Shown: in pieces, positions 25,803 through 32,984 of the stretch
Layout of the letters: each line of letters begins with the position of its first letter
Numbering within the stretch: position 1 is the stretch's first letter
Assembly (NCBI GenBank): GCA_003696155.1
Contig: RFFP01000013.1
Coordinates: 1 to 64,000 of the forward strand
Origin: Acidobacteriota bacterium
GTDB lineage: Bacteria; Aquificota; Aquificia; Aquificales; Aquificaceae
Reading direction: 5' to 3'
DNA length: 64,000 bases
The notes under the pieces: model-generated
Told to the model about the DNA's origin: nothing
Database searches by the model: none
The model's input: only the letters and a program-made list of their open reading frames with translations
Position numbers and translations under genes: made by a program

Positions 25803-26312
25803 ATGGCTCAGACTGTAAATCTGAAGGGAAACCCGGTAGCTCTCTGCGGTCCTACGCTGAAGGTGGGGGACCCTGCACCAGTTGCCTACGTGGTAACAAA
25901 GGACCTTCAGGAGATAGCAATAGGTGGTCCAAGCGATAAGGTGCAGGTGATAGTGACTGTGCCTTCTTTGGACACGCCCGTATGTGAAACGGAGACAAAG
26001 AAGTTCAACGAGCTTATGGCTGGTATGGACGGTGTGGCTGTCTGCGTTATTTCCATGGACCTGCCCTTTGCCCAGAAGAGGTTTTGCGAAAGCTTTAACA
26101 TAGGTAACGTGGTGGTCGCCTCCGACTTCAGATACGGTGATATGGAAAAGTACGGCGTGCTCATATCTGAGGGAGCCCTAAAGGGTATCCTTGCAAGGGC
26201 TGTTTTTGTGGTGGACAAGACGGGCAAGATAGCCTATATACAGCTTGTGCCGGAAATAACCACCGAGCCCAACTACGACGAAGTCATAGCAAAGGTAAAA
26301 GAGCTTCTCTAA
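25803..26312 (+). CDS. tpx: Thiol peroxidase (Tpx-type peroxiredoxin)
   Basis: Atypical 2-Cys peroxiredoxin that reduces hydrogen peroxide and alkyl hydroperoxides in the cytoplasm using thioredoxin. The peroxidatic site is PSLDTPVCETET (C61) and the resolving cysteine is in KRFCESF (C95), at the distance expected of Tpx. At 169 residues it has the family length. AAGGAGGTTATGCC supplies a strong Shine-Dalgarno. It is monocistronic or followed weakly by the DUF3276 gene. The upstream 130 bases are shared with the broken pilin gene. Confidence 0.96.
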   Translation: MAQTVNLKGNPVALCGPTLKVGDPAPVAYVVTKDLQEIAIGGPSDKVQVIVTVPSLDTPVCETETKKFNELMAGMDGVAVCVISMDLPFAQKRFCESFNIGNVVVASDFRYGDMEKYGVLISEGALKGILARAVFVVDKTGKIAYIQLVPEITTEPNYDEVIAKVKELL

Positions 26313-26319
26313 AAGACCG

Positions 26320-26335
26320 TGCCCCATCTGGGGCA
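26320..26335 (+). terminator. Hairpin after tpx
   Basis: TGCCCC-ATCT-GGGGCA forms a 6-bp stem 7 bases after the tpx stop. It lacks a T-run, being followed directly by TATAAT (26338-26343), so it may be a weak terminator or may overlap the promoter of the next gene. Confidence 0.45.
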
Positions 26336-26337
26336 TG

Positions 26338-26343
26338 TATAAT
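26338..26343 (+). promoter_or_regulatory. -10 box of the DUF3276 gene
   Basis: TATAAT lies 20 nt before the GTG at 26364, with GGAGG in the short leader between. The tpx hairpin occupies the -35 side. Confidence 0.45.
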
Positions 26344-26363
26344 ATAAGGGAAGGAGGTAAGTC

Positions 26364-26576
26364 GTGGAAAGGGAAAGGATATTTTCTAAAAAGCTCAACG
26401 CTGGCAAAAGGACCTACTTCTTTGATGTGAAAAGGGGAAGGGACGGCTCGGTTTACCTGGTGATAACGGAGCAGACAGAGGATAAGAAAAGAAACAGCCT
26501 TATGGTATTTGAGGACAAGGTAGAGGGCTTTATGTCCGCTTTGGAAGAGGCTATAAGTAAGATGAAGGAGGGTTGA
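26364..26576 (+). CDS. DUF3276 / PUR-alpha-like small nucleic-acid-binding protein
   Basis: A 70-residue protein: a single PUR-like repeat, IFSKKLNAGKRTYFFDVKRGRDGSVYLVITEQTE followed by a C-terminal helix (FEDKVEGFMSALEEAISKM). Bacterial members (DUF3276) resemble the PUR domain that binds single-stranded nucleic acid as a dimer; the biological role is poorly known. The GTG start has AAGGAGGT 6-7 nt upstream. Confidence 0.7.
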   Translation: MERERIFSKKLNAGKRTYFFDVKRGRDGSVYLVITEQTEDKKRNSLMVFEDKVEGFMSALEEAISKMKEG

Positions 26577-26597
26577 TACGAACGGGGAGGTGTAAAG

Positions 26598-26840
26598 ATG
26601 AAGGCTTTAGCTTTGCTTTTAACATGTGGTGGTTTGGTTTCTGCTTTAGAGTGTAGCCCATTCATCAGCTTGGAGCAGGCAATAAGCTCCGCAAGGCAGT
26701 ACGTGGGCACTGTTCAGTCCGCACAGCTTTCAAAGAGCAGATCAAGCGGAGAATGCTACTACAGAGTAAGGGGTACGGAGGGTACTGCCATGATAGATGC
26801 AAAAGACGGCAAACTACTTAGGTTCTACAGGAAAAGGTAG
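26598..26840 (+). CDS. Small exported PepSY-like protein
   Basis: An 80-residue protein with a signal peptide (MKALALLLTCGGLVSA) and one PepSY-like unit: ISLEQAISSARQYVGTVQSAQLSK...ECYYRVRGTEGTAMIDAKDGKLLRF. PepSY domains are small periplasmic modules often proposed to inhibit proteases or bind metals. Two cysteines remain after cleavage. GGGGAGGTG precedes the ATG. It is 21 bases after the DUF3276 gene and may be cotranscribed with it. Confidence 0.6.
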   Translation: MKALALLLTCGGLVSALECSPFISLEQAISSARQYVGTVQSAQLSKSRSSGECYYRVRGTEGTAMIDAKDGKLLRFYRKR

Positions 26841-26867
26841 AAGCTTTAACTTTTTTTCTTTTGCTCC

Positions 26868-26906
26868 TATAATTTAACCCACGCCTTTACTTCTGCCTGC
26901 AGAAGT
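26868..26906 (+). promoter_or_regulatory. -10 box followed by an 8-bp inverted repeat
   Basis: TATAAT (26868-26873) is followed by ACTTCTGC-CT-GCAGAAGT (26889-26906), which would begin about 9 bases into a transcript. It could be an operator or a 5' RNA hairpin for the coiled-coil gene that follows. Only the sequence symmetry is seen; no function is shown. Confidence 0.4.
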
Positions 26907-26962
26907 GGTTATGAAGCTAGAGGAGAAACAAGGCTATAGATGAGGCTGTCAAAGAGCTGAGC

Positions 26963-27196
26963 ATGCTCAGAAAGCTTGAGCTTAAGGATGAGCTTGCCAC
27001 CAAGGCGGATATAAGAGAAGTAAGAGTGGAAATAGCACAGGTAAAGGCAGAGCTTAAAGCGGAAATTTACAATGTGAGGGCGGAGCTTAGAAAACTGGAG
27101 GGCTATGTGAAAATTATGATAGTCCTCCTTCTTATAGCCATAGCTCTTTACAGCCCAGTATTTGTGGAGCTGGTAAAGGGAGTTTTAAAGCCTTAG
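26963..27196 (+). CDS. Coiled-coil protein with C-terminal membrane anchor (DUF1640-like)
   Basis: A 77-residue protein: an acidic/basic coiled coil (LKDELATKADIREVRVEIAQVKAELKAEIYNVRAELRKLEG) followed by a membrane helix (IMIVLLLIAIALYSPVFVELV). The ELATKADI motif is typical of the DUF1640/CCDC90 family. Upstream codons in this frame (NKAIDEAVKELS) extend the family's N-terminal helix but end at a TAG. A short start MKLEEK sits in another frame at 26911, so the gene may have lost its proper N terminus by a frameshift. Function unknown. Confidence 0.55.
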   Translation: MLRKLELKDELATKADIREVRVEIAQVKAELKAEIYNVRAELRKLEGYVKIMIVLLLIAIALYSPVFVELVKGVLKP

Positions 27197-27723
27197 GTTG
27201 GCGGTCTGAAGGCTCTTACCTTTCTCTCGTCAGTTGTTATGTAAGGTCCACCTATGAGGTCTATGCAGTAAGGAACTGCCGGAAAGACCGCATCTAAACA
27301 AACCTTTATAGACTGAGGTTTTCCCGGAAGGTTTATTATAAGGGTCTTGTTCCTTATGCCTGCGGTTTGACGGGATAGTATGGCTGTAGGTACCTGTTTT
27401 AGAGAGACAGCCCTCATAAGTTCACCAAAACCTGGAAGCATCTTATGGCATACTGCCTCCGTAGCCTCGGGCGTCACATCCCTAGGGGCAGGACCGGTCC
27501 CACCTGTGGTGAGTATGAGACAGCATCCCTCGTGGTCTGCCATGTGTATAAGGGCCCCTTCTACGAGCTCTCTCTCGTCGGGCACCACGCGGTAAACCAC
27601 ATCAAAGGGAGAGGTGACCACATCCTTGAGATACTCAAGGATATACTTACCGCTTATGTCCTCGTATTCTCCCCTACTTGCCCTATCTGATACGGTGAGA
27701 ACGCCAATCTTAGCTCCTTCCAT
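27193..27723 (-). CDS. mogA: Molybdopterin adenylyltransferase (MogA/MoaB family)
   Basis: Adenylates molybdopterin before molybdenum (or tungsten) insertion. The 176-residue protein has the family start KIGVLTVSDRASRGEYEDISG, the nucleotide-binding TTGGTGPAPRDVTPEAT, and LINLPGKPQSIKVCLDAVFPAVPYCIDLIGG near the end. MogA and MoaB cannot be firmly separated by eye. The ATG follows TATAAT by 8 nt with no Shine-Dalgarno. It overlaps the coiled-coil gene by 4 bases at the 3' end and is divergent from the znu remnants. Confidence 0.88.
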   Translation of the reverse strand: MEGAKIGVLTVSDRASRGEYEDISGKYILEYLKDVVTSPFDVVYRVVPDERELVEGALIHMADHEGCCLILTTGGTGPAPRDVTPEATEAVCHKMLPGFGELMRAVSLKQVPTAILSRQTAGIRNKTLIINLPGKPQSIKVCLDAVFPAVPYCIDLIGGPYITTDERKVRAFRPPT

Positions 27724-27731
27724 ATTTTTAC

Positions 27732-27737
27732 ATTATA
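27732..27737 (-). promoter_or_regulatory. -10 box of mogA, leaderless type
   Basis: On the minus strand TATAAT is followed by 8 nt and the mogA ATG at 27723. No Shine-Dalgarno is present. Confidence 0.55.
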
Positions 27738-27741
27738 AGAC

Positions 27742-27770
27742 TTGACAGGACTTTAATAGTTTGTTAAAAT
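27742..27770 (+). promoter_or_regulatory. Consensus-like sigma-70 promoter of the znu remnants
   Basis: TTGACA, 17 bp, TAAAAT. The predicted start of transcription is near 27777, just before the broken signal-peptide reading frame. It is a strong promoter left in front of what now looks like decayed coding sequence. Confidence 0.6.
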
Positions 27771-27781
27771 TAACGCACAGT

Positions 27782-28109
27782 ACGAAACTTTTATTAGCCC
27801 TTCTTGGCTCTTTTATCCTCTTTGCAGACTTATAACTACATCTTTAACCGCTACGGTATAGAGACAGTTGGTGCCTTAGAAACTTTGCCCCGTATACCAC
27901 CGACCGCAAAGCGGATAGAGGAGCTTACCAAGAGGGTAAGGGGTGCTAAGTTTGTTACGATTGAGGTCTTCAGAGAAAGGAGTATGCCTCAAAGGGTTGC
28001 AAGGGAGCTAAGCGCAGAGCTTCTAGTACTTCCCCACGACGTGGGTGTAGAGGGTGTCAGAGATCTCTTTGAATTATACGAGGTTATATTTACAAGGCTT
28101 TCCCGATGA
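27782..28109 (+). pseudogene. Remnant of a metal ABC transporter binding protein (ZnuA-like)
   Basis: The first frame (27782) reads TKLLLALLGSFILFADL then TAA, a signal peptide whose first codon is ACG where ATG would be expected. A second frame (ORF 27804) gives YNYIFNRYGIETVGALETLPRIPPTAKRIEELTKRV...FRERSMPQRVARELSAELLVLPHDVG, which matches the C-terminal lobe of zinc/manganese-binding proteins (IPPS...LAEL, AARVLVLP-type motifs). About two thirds of the normal ~290 residues are missing. I read it as a gene shrunk by an internal deletion with a frameshift. Translation of the C-terminal piece from TTG 27804 would give an incomplete protein. Confidence 0.6.
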
Positions 28110-28206
28110 TAGACCTTTTCCTTTCAAGCCTTCTTAGGTGTCCTTTTGTCCTTCCACCTTGCGGGCGTGGCCCTCTTTGTCTACACAAGCCTTTTCAAAA
28201 AAGGCT
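28106..28206 (+). pseudogene. Possible remnant of a metal ABC transporter permease (ZnuB-like)
   Basis: ATG 28106 overlaps the stop of the ZnuA-like remnant (ATGA), as in a coupled operon. It starts MIDLFLSSLL. A shift of one base then gives GVLLSFHLAGVALFVYTSLFKKG and TAG, a hydrophobic segment ending in a basic tail, loosely like the C terminus of ZnuB-type permeases. The unshifted frame gives non-membrane sequence (RCPFVLPPCGRG). I infer an N-terminal stub joined to a C-terminal stub. Identity is weak and rests mainly on the neighbour. Confidence 0.35.
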
Positions 28207-28227
28207 AGTTGTATTATCATAAGAACT

Positions 28228-28743
28228 ATGCCGTACAAAATGGAAACCATAGAGGACCTTTTAAGTATACTAAAGGAAGATGTTGAAGTCCTCAAGAAGG
28301 ACGTAGGGCTTCTAAAAAAGAATGTAGCAAGCCTCAAGGGTAGCGATTTTGAAAGAAGGGTTAGAGAAAATACTACAGCCTATTTTGTTAAGCTCTTTAG
28401 AAGATTAAGACCAATTGATAAATACGCCTTATCTAAACTTTTGGACGATACCTTAGAGGAGAGCCTTATAGATGAAGAGGAAAGGAACGACGCCCTTCAA
28501 TTGGATTTTACAGCGAAAGGTAAGCTAAAGGATGAGGATAAAGAGGTGTACATAGCGGTTGAATCTTCTGTGACTGTGGACAGGGAAGGTCTAGAAAGAG
28601 CCTTCAAAAGGGCCATGGTTCTAAACAGGGCGACCAGGACAGAAACCATACCGGTGGTGGCCTTTAACAAGATAACCGAAGGTGCCAAGAATCTCTTAGA
28701 AGAGCTCCCCGTTCTGCCGGCAGAACTCAATCAGAGCTATTAA
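28228..28743 (+). CDS. Coiled-coil protein with possible PD-(D/E)XK-like domain
   Basis: The likely product is about 171 residues from ATG 28228; the track's 28138 start runs through the znuB remnant. The N terminus is a heptad coiled coil (MEDVEVLKKDVGLLKKNVASLKG-like). The rest (DALQLDFTAKGKLKDEDKEVYIAVESSVTVDREGLERAFKRAMVL) has the D...ExS layout and following helix of DUF3782-type restriction-endonuclease folds, but the catalytic Lys of ExK appears to be Ser. TATCAT lies 7 nt before the ATG. No function can be assigned. A similar start is possible at METIEDLL (28240). Confidence 0.55.
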   Translation: MPYKMETIEDLLSILKEDVEVLKKDVGLLKKNVASLKGSDFERRVRENTTAYFVKLFRRLRPIDKYALSKLLDDTLEESLIDEEERNDALQLDFTAKGKLKDEDKEVYIAVESSVTVDREGLERAFKRAMVLNRATRTETIPVVAFNKITEGAKNLLEELPVLPAELNQSY

Positions 28744-28745
28744 CC

Positions 28746-29834
28746 TTGAAACTGCTTATACTAACTTCTTCCTTCGGCGGAGGTCATACGAGCGTAGCGA
28801 AAGCCCTAAAGAGGTCCCTTGAGGAAAACTTTTCCATGATTTCTGAGATAGTAGACCCTTATGACCTTCTTAATCCCAAAATAAACCGGTGGAACTCCAA
28901 GTTCTACGTTTACATGATGAAGTACTTTCCCAAGGTCTATGGGCTCTTTTACGAGAGCACCTACGACCTTGATAAGGACAATCCCGTCATAGACCTTCTC
29001 TCTCTACCGGCCATAGGTGTGGTAGAGAGGCTTCTCAAAGAGGAGAACTGGGACGGTGTTGTGTCCGTTTACCCCACTTACGCGGGTATGATAAGGATTT
29101 TAAAAGGTAGGGGAATAAAGGTACCTAAGAGCTTCGTTGTAATAACGGATTTTGTTGCCCACGCACAGTGGCTTCATGACCATATGGATTCCTACTTTGT
29201 GCCTTCTTACGAGGTAAAGTACGACCTTTATAGGAAGGGGGTTAACTGTCCAAGGGTAGAGGTTACGGGTATACCTATAAACCCAGAGTTTGATAAATTC
29301 AGAGAAGACAGGAGGTCATCTGTAGTCATAAGCGCTGGCCTCTTTGGAATGACCCCTGCGGTAAAAGAGATATGCAGTGTAGCAGAAAGGGTGGTTCCAC
29401 CGGGCATTGACATATTCCTTCTTTGTGGCAAGGACAGCAAGCTCTGCAATGCGCTAAGGGGGAATGTAAGGAGAATAGAGCTGATAGACAGAGTGCTGAG
29501 CCATCGGGAGATGGCAGAGTTTTTAGGAAGAGCCATAGTGCTCATATCAAAGGCTGGGGGCATAATAACCTCCGAAGCCCTGGCTTCCGAGACACCTATG
29601 ATAGTCTATAAGCCCCTTCCGGGGCAGGAGTATTACAACACACTCTATCTTTTAAAGAACGAGGCAGGGCTTATGGCTAAAAATACCAAGGAGCTGGAAA
29701 GGGTTTTAGGGCTCTTCTTTAAGGAAAGGGATTTAAGGGATAGATTGGTTCAAAACATAAGGAGGATAAGAAAACCTAACTCTTCCTACGAGGTAGCCAA
29801 AGGTATATATGATGTCCTGCGGAGAGGAGATTGA
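28746..29834 (+). CDS. MGDG synthase-like glycolipid glycosyltransferase
   Basis: Glycosyltransferase family 28 protein, 362 residues, of the monogalactosyl/glucosyl-diacylglycerol synthase type. N-terminal acceptor-binding signature: LTSSFGGGHTSVAKAL. C-terminal nucleotide-sugar motif: SKAGGIITSEALASETPMIVYKPLPGQEYYNT. It would transfer a sugar from UDP-sugar to diacylglycerol at the cytoplasmic membrane surface; which sugar is unknown. The start is TTG, 2 bases after the upstream stop. Its 3' end overlaps the opposing pgsA-like gene by 59 bases, also a lipid-headgroup enzyme. Confidence 0.8.
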   Translation: MKLLILTSSFGGGHTSVAKALKRSLEENFSMISEIVDPYDLLNPKINRWNSKFYVYMMKYFPKVYGLFYESTYDLDKDNPVIDLLSLPAIGVVERLLKEENWDGVVSVYPTYAGMIRILKGRGIKVPKSFVVITDFVAHAQWLHDHMDSYFVPSYEVKYDLYRKGVNCPRVEVTGIPINPEFDKFREDRRSSVVISAGLFGMTPAVKEICSVAERVVPPGIDIFLLCGKDSKLCNALRGNVRRIELIDRVLSHREMAEFLGRAIVLISKAGGIITSEALASETPMIVYKPLPGQEYYNTLYLLKNEAGLMAKNTKELERVLGLFFKERDLRDRLVQNIRRIRKPNSSYEVAKGIYDVLRRGD

Positions 29835-30324
29835 GGAGTATGAGTATAAGCTCCATGTAATGCAGGCTAACGGATACCTTAAGTAAGTTAAGCATGACAG
29901 TAGAGGTTAGAAAAAGGTACTGGTACAGGGTGGCTATCTTCCCAAGGTAGGAGATGGTAGCTTGACCTTTTACAAAGGCTTTGTAAAAGCCCATGGGTGC
30001 AAGAATAAGGTCTTGGAATACTGTAAGGAAGACCGCAAGGGTGCTAACATCAACATCAAGTTTTATGTAATAGAGAGAAAGAAAGCATATGACTATGAAG
30101 AACCTGTCCCCGACAGGGTCAAGAATCTTACCCCAGAAGGATTTTTCCACATTAAGTAGCCTTGCAAGAAAGCCATCAAGCTTATCGCTAATGCCACCAA
30201 CCAGCAAGACAAGTAAACAAGCAAAGAGCTCACCCTTGCTAAGGAAGTAGAGAAAGGAAAAGGATAGAGGTATGCGGGAGAGGCTTATAAGGTCTACAAG
30301 GAGCTCTTTAGACCAATCTGGCAA
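29776..30324 (-). CDS. CDP-alcohol phosphatidyltransferase (PgsA-like)
   Basis: Membrane enzyme of 182 residues with the family signature DKLDGFLARLLNVEKSFWGKILDPVGDR, matching D-x2-DG-x2-AR-x8-G-x3-D-x3-D. About five or six helices are present. It most likely makes phosphatidylglycerol-phosphate from CDP-diacylglycerol and glycerol-3-phosphate; phosphatidylserine or cardiolipin-type activity cannot be excluded. The start is TTG, overlapping the end of purA by 17 bases. It supplies the phospholipid branch downstream of CdsA, which is encoded elsewhere in this window. Confidence 0.8.
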   Translation of the reverse strand: MPDWSKELLVDLISLSRIPLSFSFLYFLSKGELFACLLVLLVGGISDKLDGFLARLLNVEKSFWGKILDPVGDRFFIVICFLSLYYIKLDVDVSTLAVFLTVFQDLILAPMGFYKAFVKGQATISYLGKIATLYQYLFLTSTVMLNLLKVSVSLHYMELILILLNLLSAGHHIYLWLPRRKS

Positions 30325-31606
30325 TCTCTACTCCGCCCCTAAGCCAAAGGTACTCATCCCTTTCAGGACCTGTAGAGAGCATGACCACAGGTATACCAAG
30401 GTAAGACTGGATAAATTCAATGTACTCTATAGCTTTGGGGGGCAGTTCCTCTAGGCTTTTAGCTCCCCTCGTGTCCTTAAGCCAACCCTTAAAGGTTTTG
30501 TATACAGGCTTTGCCTCGTAGAGCTCTCCTAAACTTGCCGGAAAATGGTCAATGACCCTACCACCAACCTCGTAGGCAATACCTATCTTTATCTCTTCAA
30601 AGGTGTCCAGCACATCCAACTTGGTAAGCACAAGACCGTCGAGTCCGTTAACCTCTACCGCATGCTTTAAGGCTACAAGGTCAAGCCATCCGCATCTGCG
30701 GGGTCTTCCAGTGGTTGAGCCGTATTCTCTACCCCTATCCCTAAGCTCCTGACCTACCTCGTCCTTTAGCTCTGTTGGGAAGGGACCTTCTCCAACCCTC
30801 GTGGTGTATGCTTTGAAGACCCCAAGGAAGTAAGCCTCTGAGAAGTACTTGGGTGGAAGCCCTGTTCCGTTGGAAAGTCCAAGGGCTGAGGCGTTAGAGG
30901 AGGTAACGTAGGGGTAAGTGCCCATGTCTATATCCAGGAGGGTGCCCTGAGCCCCCTCGAAGAGTACCCTGCCATCGTATCTTAGAAGAAGGAGGGTAGC
31001 ATCTATCATCCTTTCCCTTATCTTCTCATAGTTTTCAAGGGTATTGTAGTATATCTGCTCAAGGTCCAGGTTGTGGTCTTCACAGTAAACCTTTTCACAT
31101 AGATCTCTAACAAACTCTATGTTCTCTTTCATGAGGTTGTATAACCTGTCCCTGTCCCTTAGGTCACAGACTCTAATACCCTTCCTCCCGTATTTGAACA
31201 TGTAGGAAGGTCCTATGCCCCTAAGGGTTGTGCCTATCTTTCCCTTTCTCTCAAAGAGGGCGTCCATGATCTTGTGATAGGGTAATACGAGGTGTGCCCT
31301 GTCACTTATGTAAAGCCTATCGTATACCCTCAGACCCCTACTTTCCAGCTCCTCTATCTCCTTCACCAGAAGCTCAAGGTCTATCACCATACCTTGAGCC
31401 ACCACACCTACCGTATGCTCATGTAGCAGTCCCGTTGGAAGTAGGTGGAGCACAAACTTCTGCCCCTTTACAAACACCGTATGACCCGCATTGCTACCAC
31501 CTTGGTATCGCACCACCGCATCAAAGTCCGAAGACAAAAGGTCCACAATCTTACCCTTACCCTCATCGCCCCACTGGGCACCCAGTACAACAAGATGGTT
31601 CTTCAT
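30308..31606 (-). CDS. purA: Adenylosuccinate synthetase
   Basis: Catalyses the GTP-dependent joining of IMP and aspartate, first step from IMP to AMP. The N terminus KNHLVVLGAQWGDEGKGKIVDLLS is the signature; GSNAGHTV, the IMP-binding GTTLRGIGPSY and the C-terminal STGPERDE are also present. The 432-residue length is normal. The track start at 31672 adds 22 residues inside hflX; ATG 31606 has GAGGTAGG upstream. It follows hflX and hfq on the same strand. Confidence 0.96.
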   Translation of the reverse strand: MKNHLVVLGAQWGDEGKGKIVDLLSSDFDAVVRYQGGSNAGHTVFVKGQKFVLHLLPTGLLHEHTVGVVAQGMVIDLELLVKEIEELESRGLRVYDRLYISDRAHLVLPYHKIMDALFERKGKIGTTLRGIGPSYMFKYGRKGIRVCDLRDRDRLYNLMKENIEFVRDLCEKVYCEDHNLDLEQIYYNTLENYEKIRERMIDATLLLLRYDGRVLFEGAQGTLLDIDMGTYPYVTSSNASALGLSNGTGLPPKYFSEAYFLGVFKAYTTRVGEGPFPTELKDEVGQELRDRGREYGSTTGRPRRCGWLDLVALKHAVEVNGLDGLVLTKLDVLDTFEEIKIGIAYEVGGRVIDHFPASLGELYEAKPVYKTFKGWLKDTRGAKSLEELPPKAIEYIEFIQSYLGIPVVMLSTGPERDEYLWLRGGVEIARLV

Positions 31607-32709
31607 AAGCCTACCTCTTGAAGTTCTTCTACCACATCCCTTATGGCAAGAAAGAGCTCTTTTATGCCCCAACCCTTCTGGGCAGAAACAACCACAGACC
31701 TACCTTCCATAAAGGCGGGTTCGGTCATGTATTTTATGTCCTCCTCCTTTTCCACCACCTTGTCCGCCTTGTTAAAGACGTATATAACGGGCTTTTCATT
31801 TGCGGACAGGTCTTTGAGAATCTCCTGAACCACCTTGACCTTTTCAAGCCACTTCTTGTCCGATATATCTATAACGTGGAGGATTATGTCCGCCTCCTGG
31901 ACCTCTTCTAAGGTTGCCTTAAAGGACTCTATGAGCTCTGGTGGTAGCCTTCTTATGAAACCTACCGTATCAGTTATGAGTACCTTTATGTCCGGAAAGA
32001 GAAACTTGGCGGAGGTCTTTGTGTCCAATGTGGCAAAGGGCATATCAGCCACAAAGGTGTCCCTTCCAGTGAGAACCCTTAAGAGGCTTGACTTTCCCAC
32101 GTTAGTATAGCCTACGAGGGCTAGCTTGACTACTTTTAAGTCCGAGGAGCTTTCCCTTCTCTTCCTCTGCTCCCTCCTTTGCCTCTTTATGTCCTCAAGC
32201 TCCTCCTTTATCTGTTGTATCCTTCTCTTTATCCACCTTCTTCTTACCTCAGCCTCCTGCTCACCAGGACCCCTTGTTCCCACGCCACCACCAAGCCTTG
32301 AGAGCTCCTTTCCCCTTCCGTAAAGCCTTGGAAGCTCGTGGGTAAGCTTGGCAAGCTCGACCTGGAGCTTTGCGGTTTTTGAGCGGACCCTCTGGGAGAA
32401 TATCTCAAGCACCAGGTCCGCCCTGTCCATAACCTTCTTACCTATTGACCTCTCTAAGTTGGAAAGCTGGGATGGGCTTAAAAAGGCATCAAATATAACT
32501 GTATCCACACCTGTGCCCTCCGCTACCTGCCTTATCTCCTCTACCTTGCCTGCACCCACAAAGTACTTAGGGTCTGGATGGGTTTTTCTTTGAAGTATGT
32601 AGCCCACGTATTTACCACCTAAGGCTTTTACAAGCTCTTTTAACTCCTCAAGAGACTCCCTGTATTCCTCTCTGCTTCCCTCTATAAGACCTACTAAGAT
32701 GCTTTTCAT
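31603..32709 (-). CDS. hflX: Ribosome-associated GTPase HflX
   Basis: GTPase that splits stalled or heat-damaged 70S ribosomes in other bacteria. The 368-residue protein has the N-terminal HflX domain with the signature LSRLGGGVGTRGPGE, a basic coiled coil (IKRRIQQIKEELEDIKRQRREQRKRR), then the G domain: GYTNVGKSSLL (G1), ITDTVGFIRRLP (G3) and VFNKADKV (G4). ATG 32709 overlaps the hfq stop (TGATG); the track's TTG 32712 is less likely. The hfq-hflX order is the same as in many proteobacteria. Confidence 0.95.
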   Translation of the reverse strand: MKSILVGLIEGSREEYRESLEELKELVKALGGKYVGYILQRKTHPDPKYFVGAGKVEEIRQVAEGTGVDTVIFDAFLSPSQLSNLERSIGKKVMDRADLVLEIFSQRVRSKTAKLQVELAKLTHELPRLYGRGKELSRLGGGVGTRGPGEQEAEVRRRWIKRRIQQIKEELEDIKRQRREQRKRRESSSDLKVVKLALVGYTNVGKSSLLRVLTGRDTFVADMPFATLDTKTSAKFLFPDIKVLITDTVGFIRRLPPELIESFKATLEEVQEADIILHVIDISDKKWLEKVKVVQEILKDLSANEKPVIYVFNKADKVVEKEEDIKYMTEPAFMEGRSVVVSAQKGWGIKELFLAIRDVVEELQEVGL

Positions 32710-32918
32710 CAACCCCCTTGAACTATAGTACTTATGGCGTGCTTGTATATGAGGTTCGGCTCGCCCTCCACATCTAAAAGTATGGTATATTTATCGTGAT
32801 CCAAAACCTTACCTGTTATCCTGTTTCCCCTGGTAAGAAACAGGGTTATGGTCGCACCCTTCCTTTTAAGCTCCTCTATGTACTCATCCTGAACGCTCGT
32901 GTTCTTCTCCATAAACAT
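32709..32918 (-). CDS. hfq: RNA chaperone Hfq
   Basis: Hexameric Sm-like protein that helps small RNAs pair with mRNAs. The 69-residue protein has Sm1 (GATITLFLTRGNRITGKVLDHDKYTILLD) and the Sm2 motif YKHAIST, with almost no C-terminal tail. A conventional promoter and leader are present: TATAAT at 32944-32939 (minus strand) and GGAGGT 6 nt before the ATG. Its presence implies that small-RNA regulation exists in this organism. Confidence 0.96.
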   Translation of the reverse strand: MFMEKNTSVQDEYIEELKRKGATITLFLTRGNRITGKVLDHDKYTILLDVEGEPNLIYKHAISTIVQGG

Positions 32919-32970
32919 TCTTAAACCTCCAGATTTAAATTATAACCTACAGACTGAAAGTCAAGAGCTG

Positions 32971-32976
32971 TAAAAT
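32971..32976 (+). promoter_or_regulatory. -10 box of nadE, leaderless type
   Basis: TAAAAT ends 8 nt before the nadE ATG at 32985. No Shine-Dalgarno is seen between. Confidence 0.45.
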
Positions 32977-32984
32977 ATTAATCT

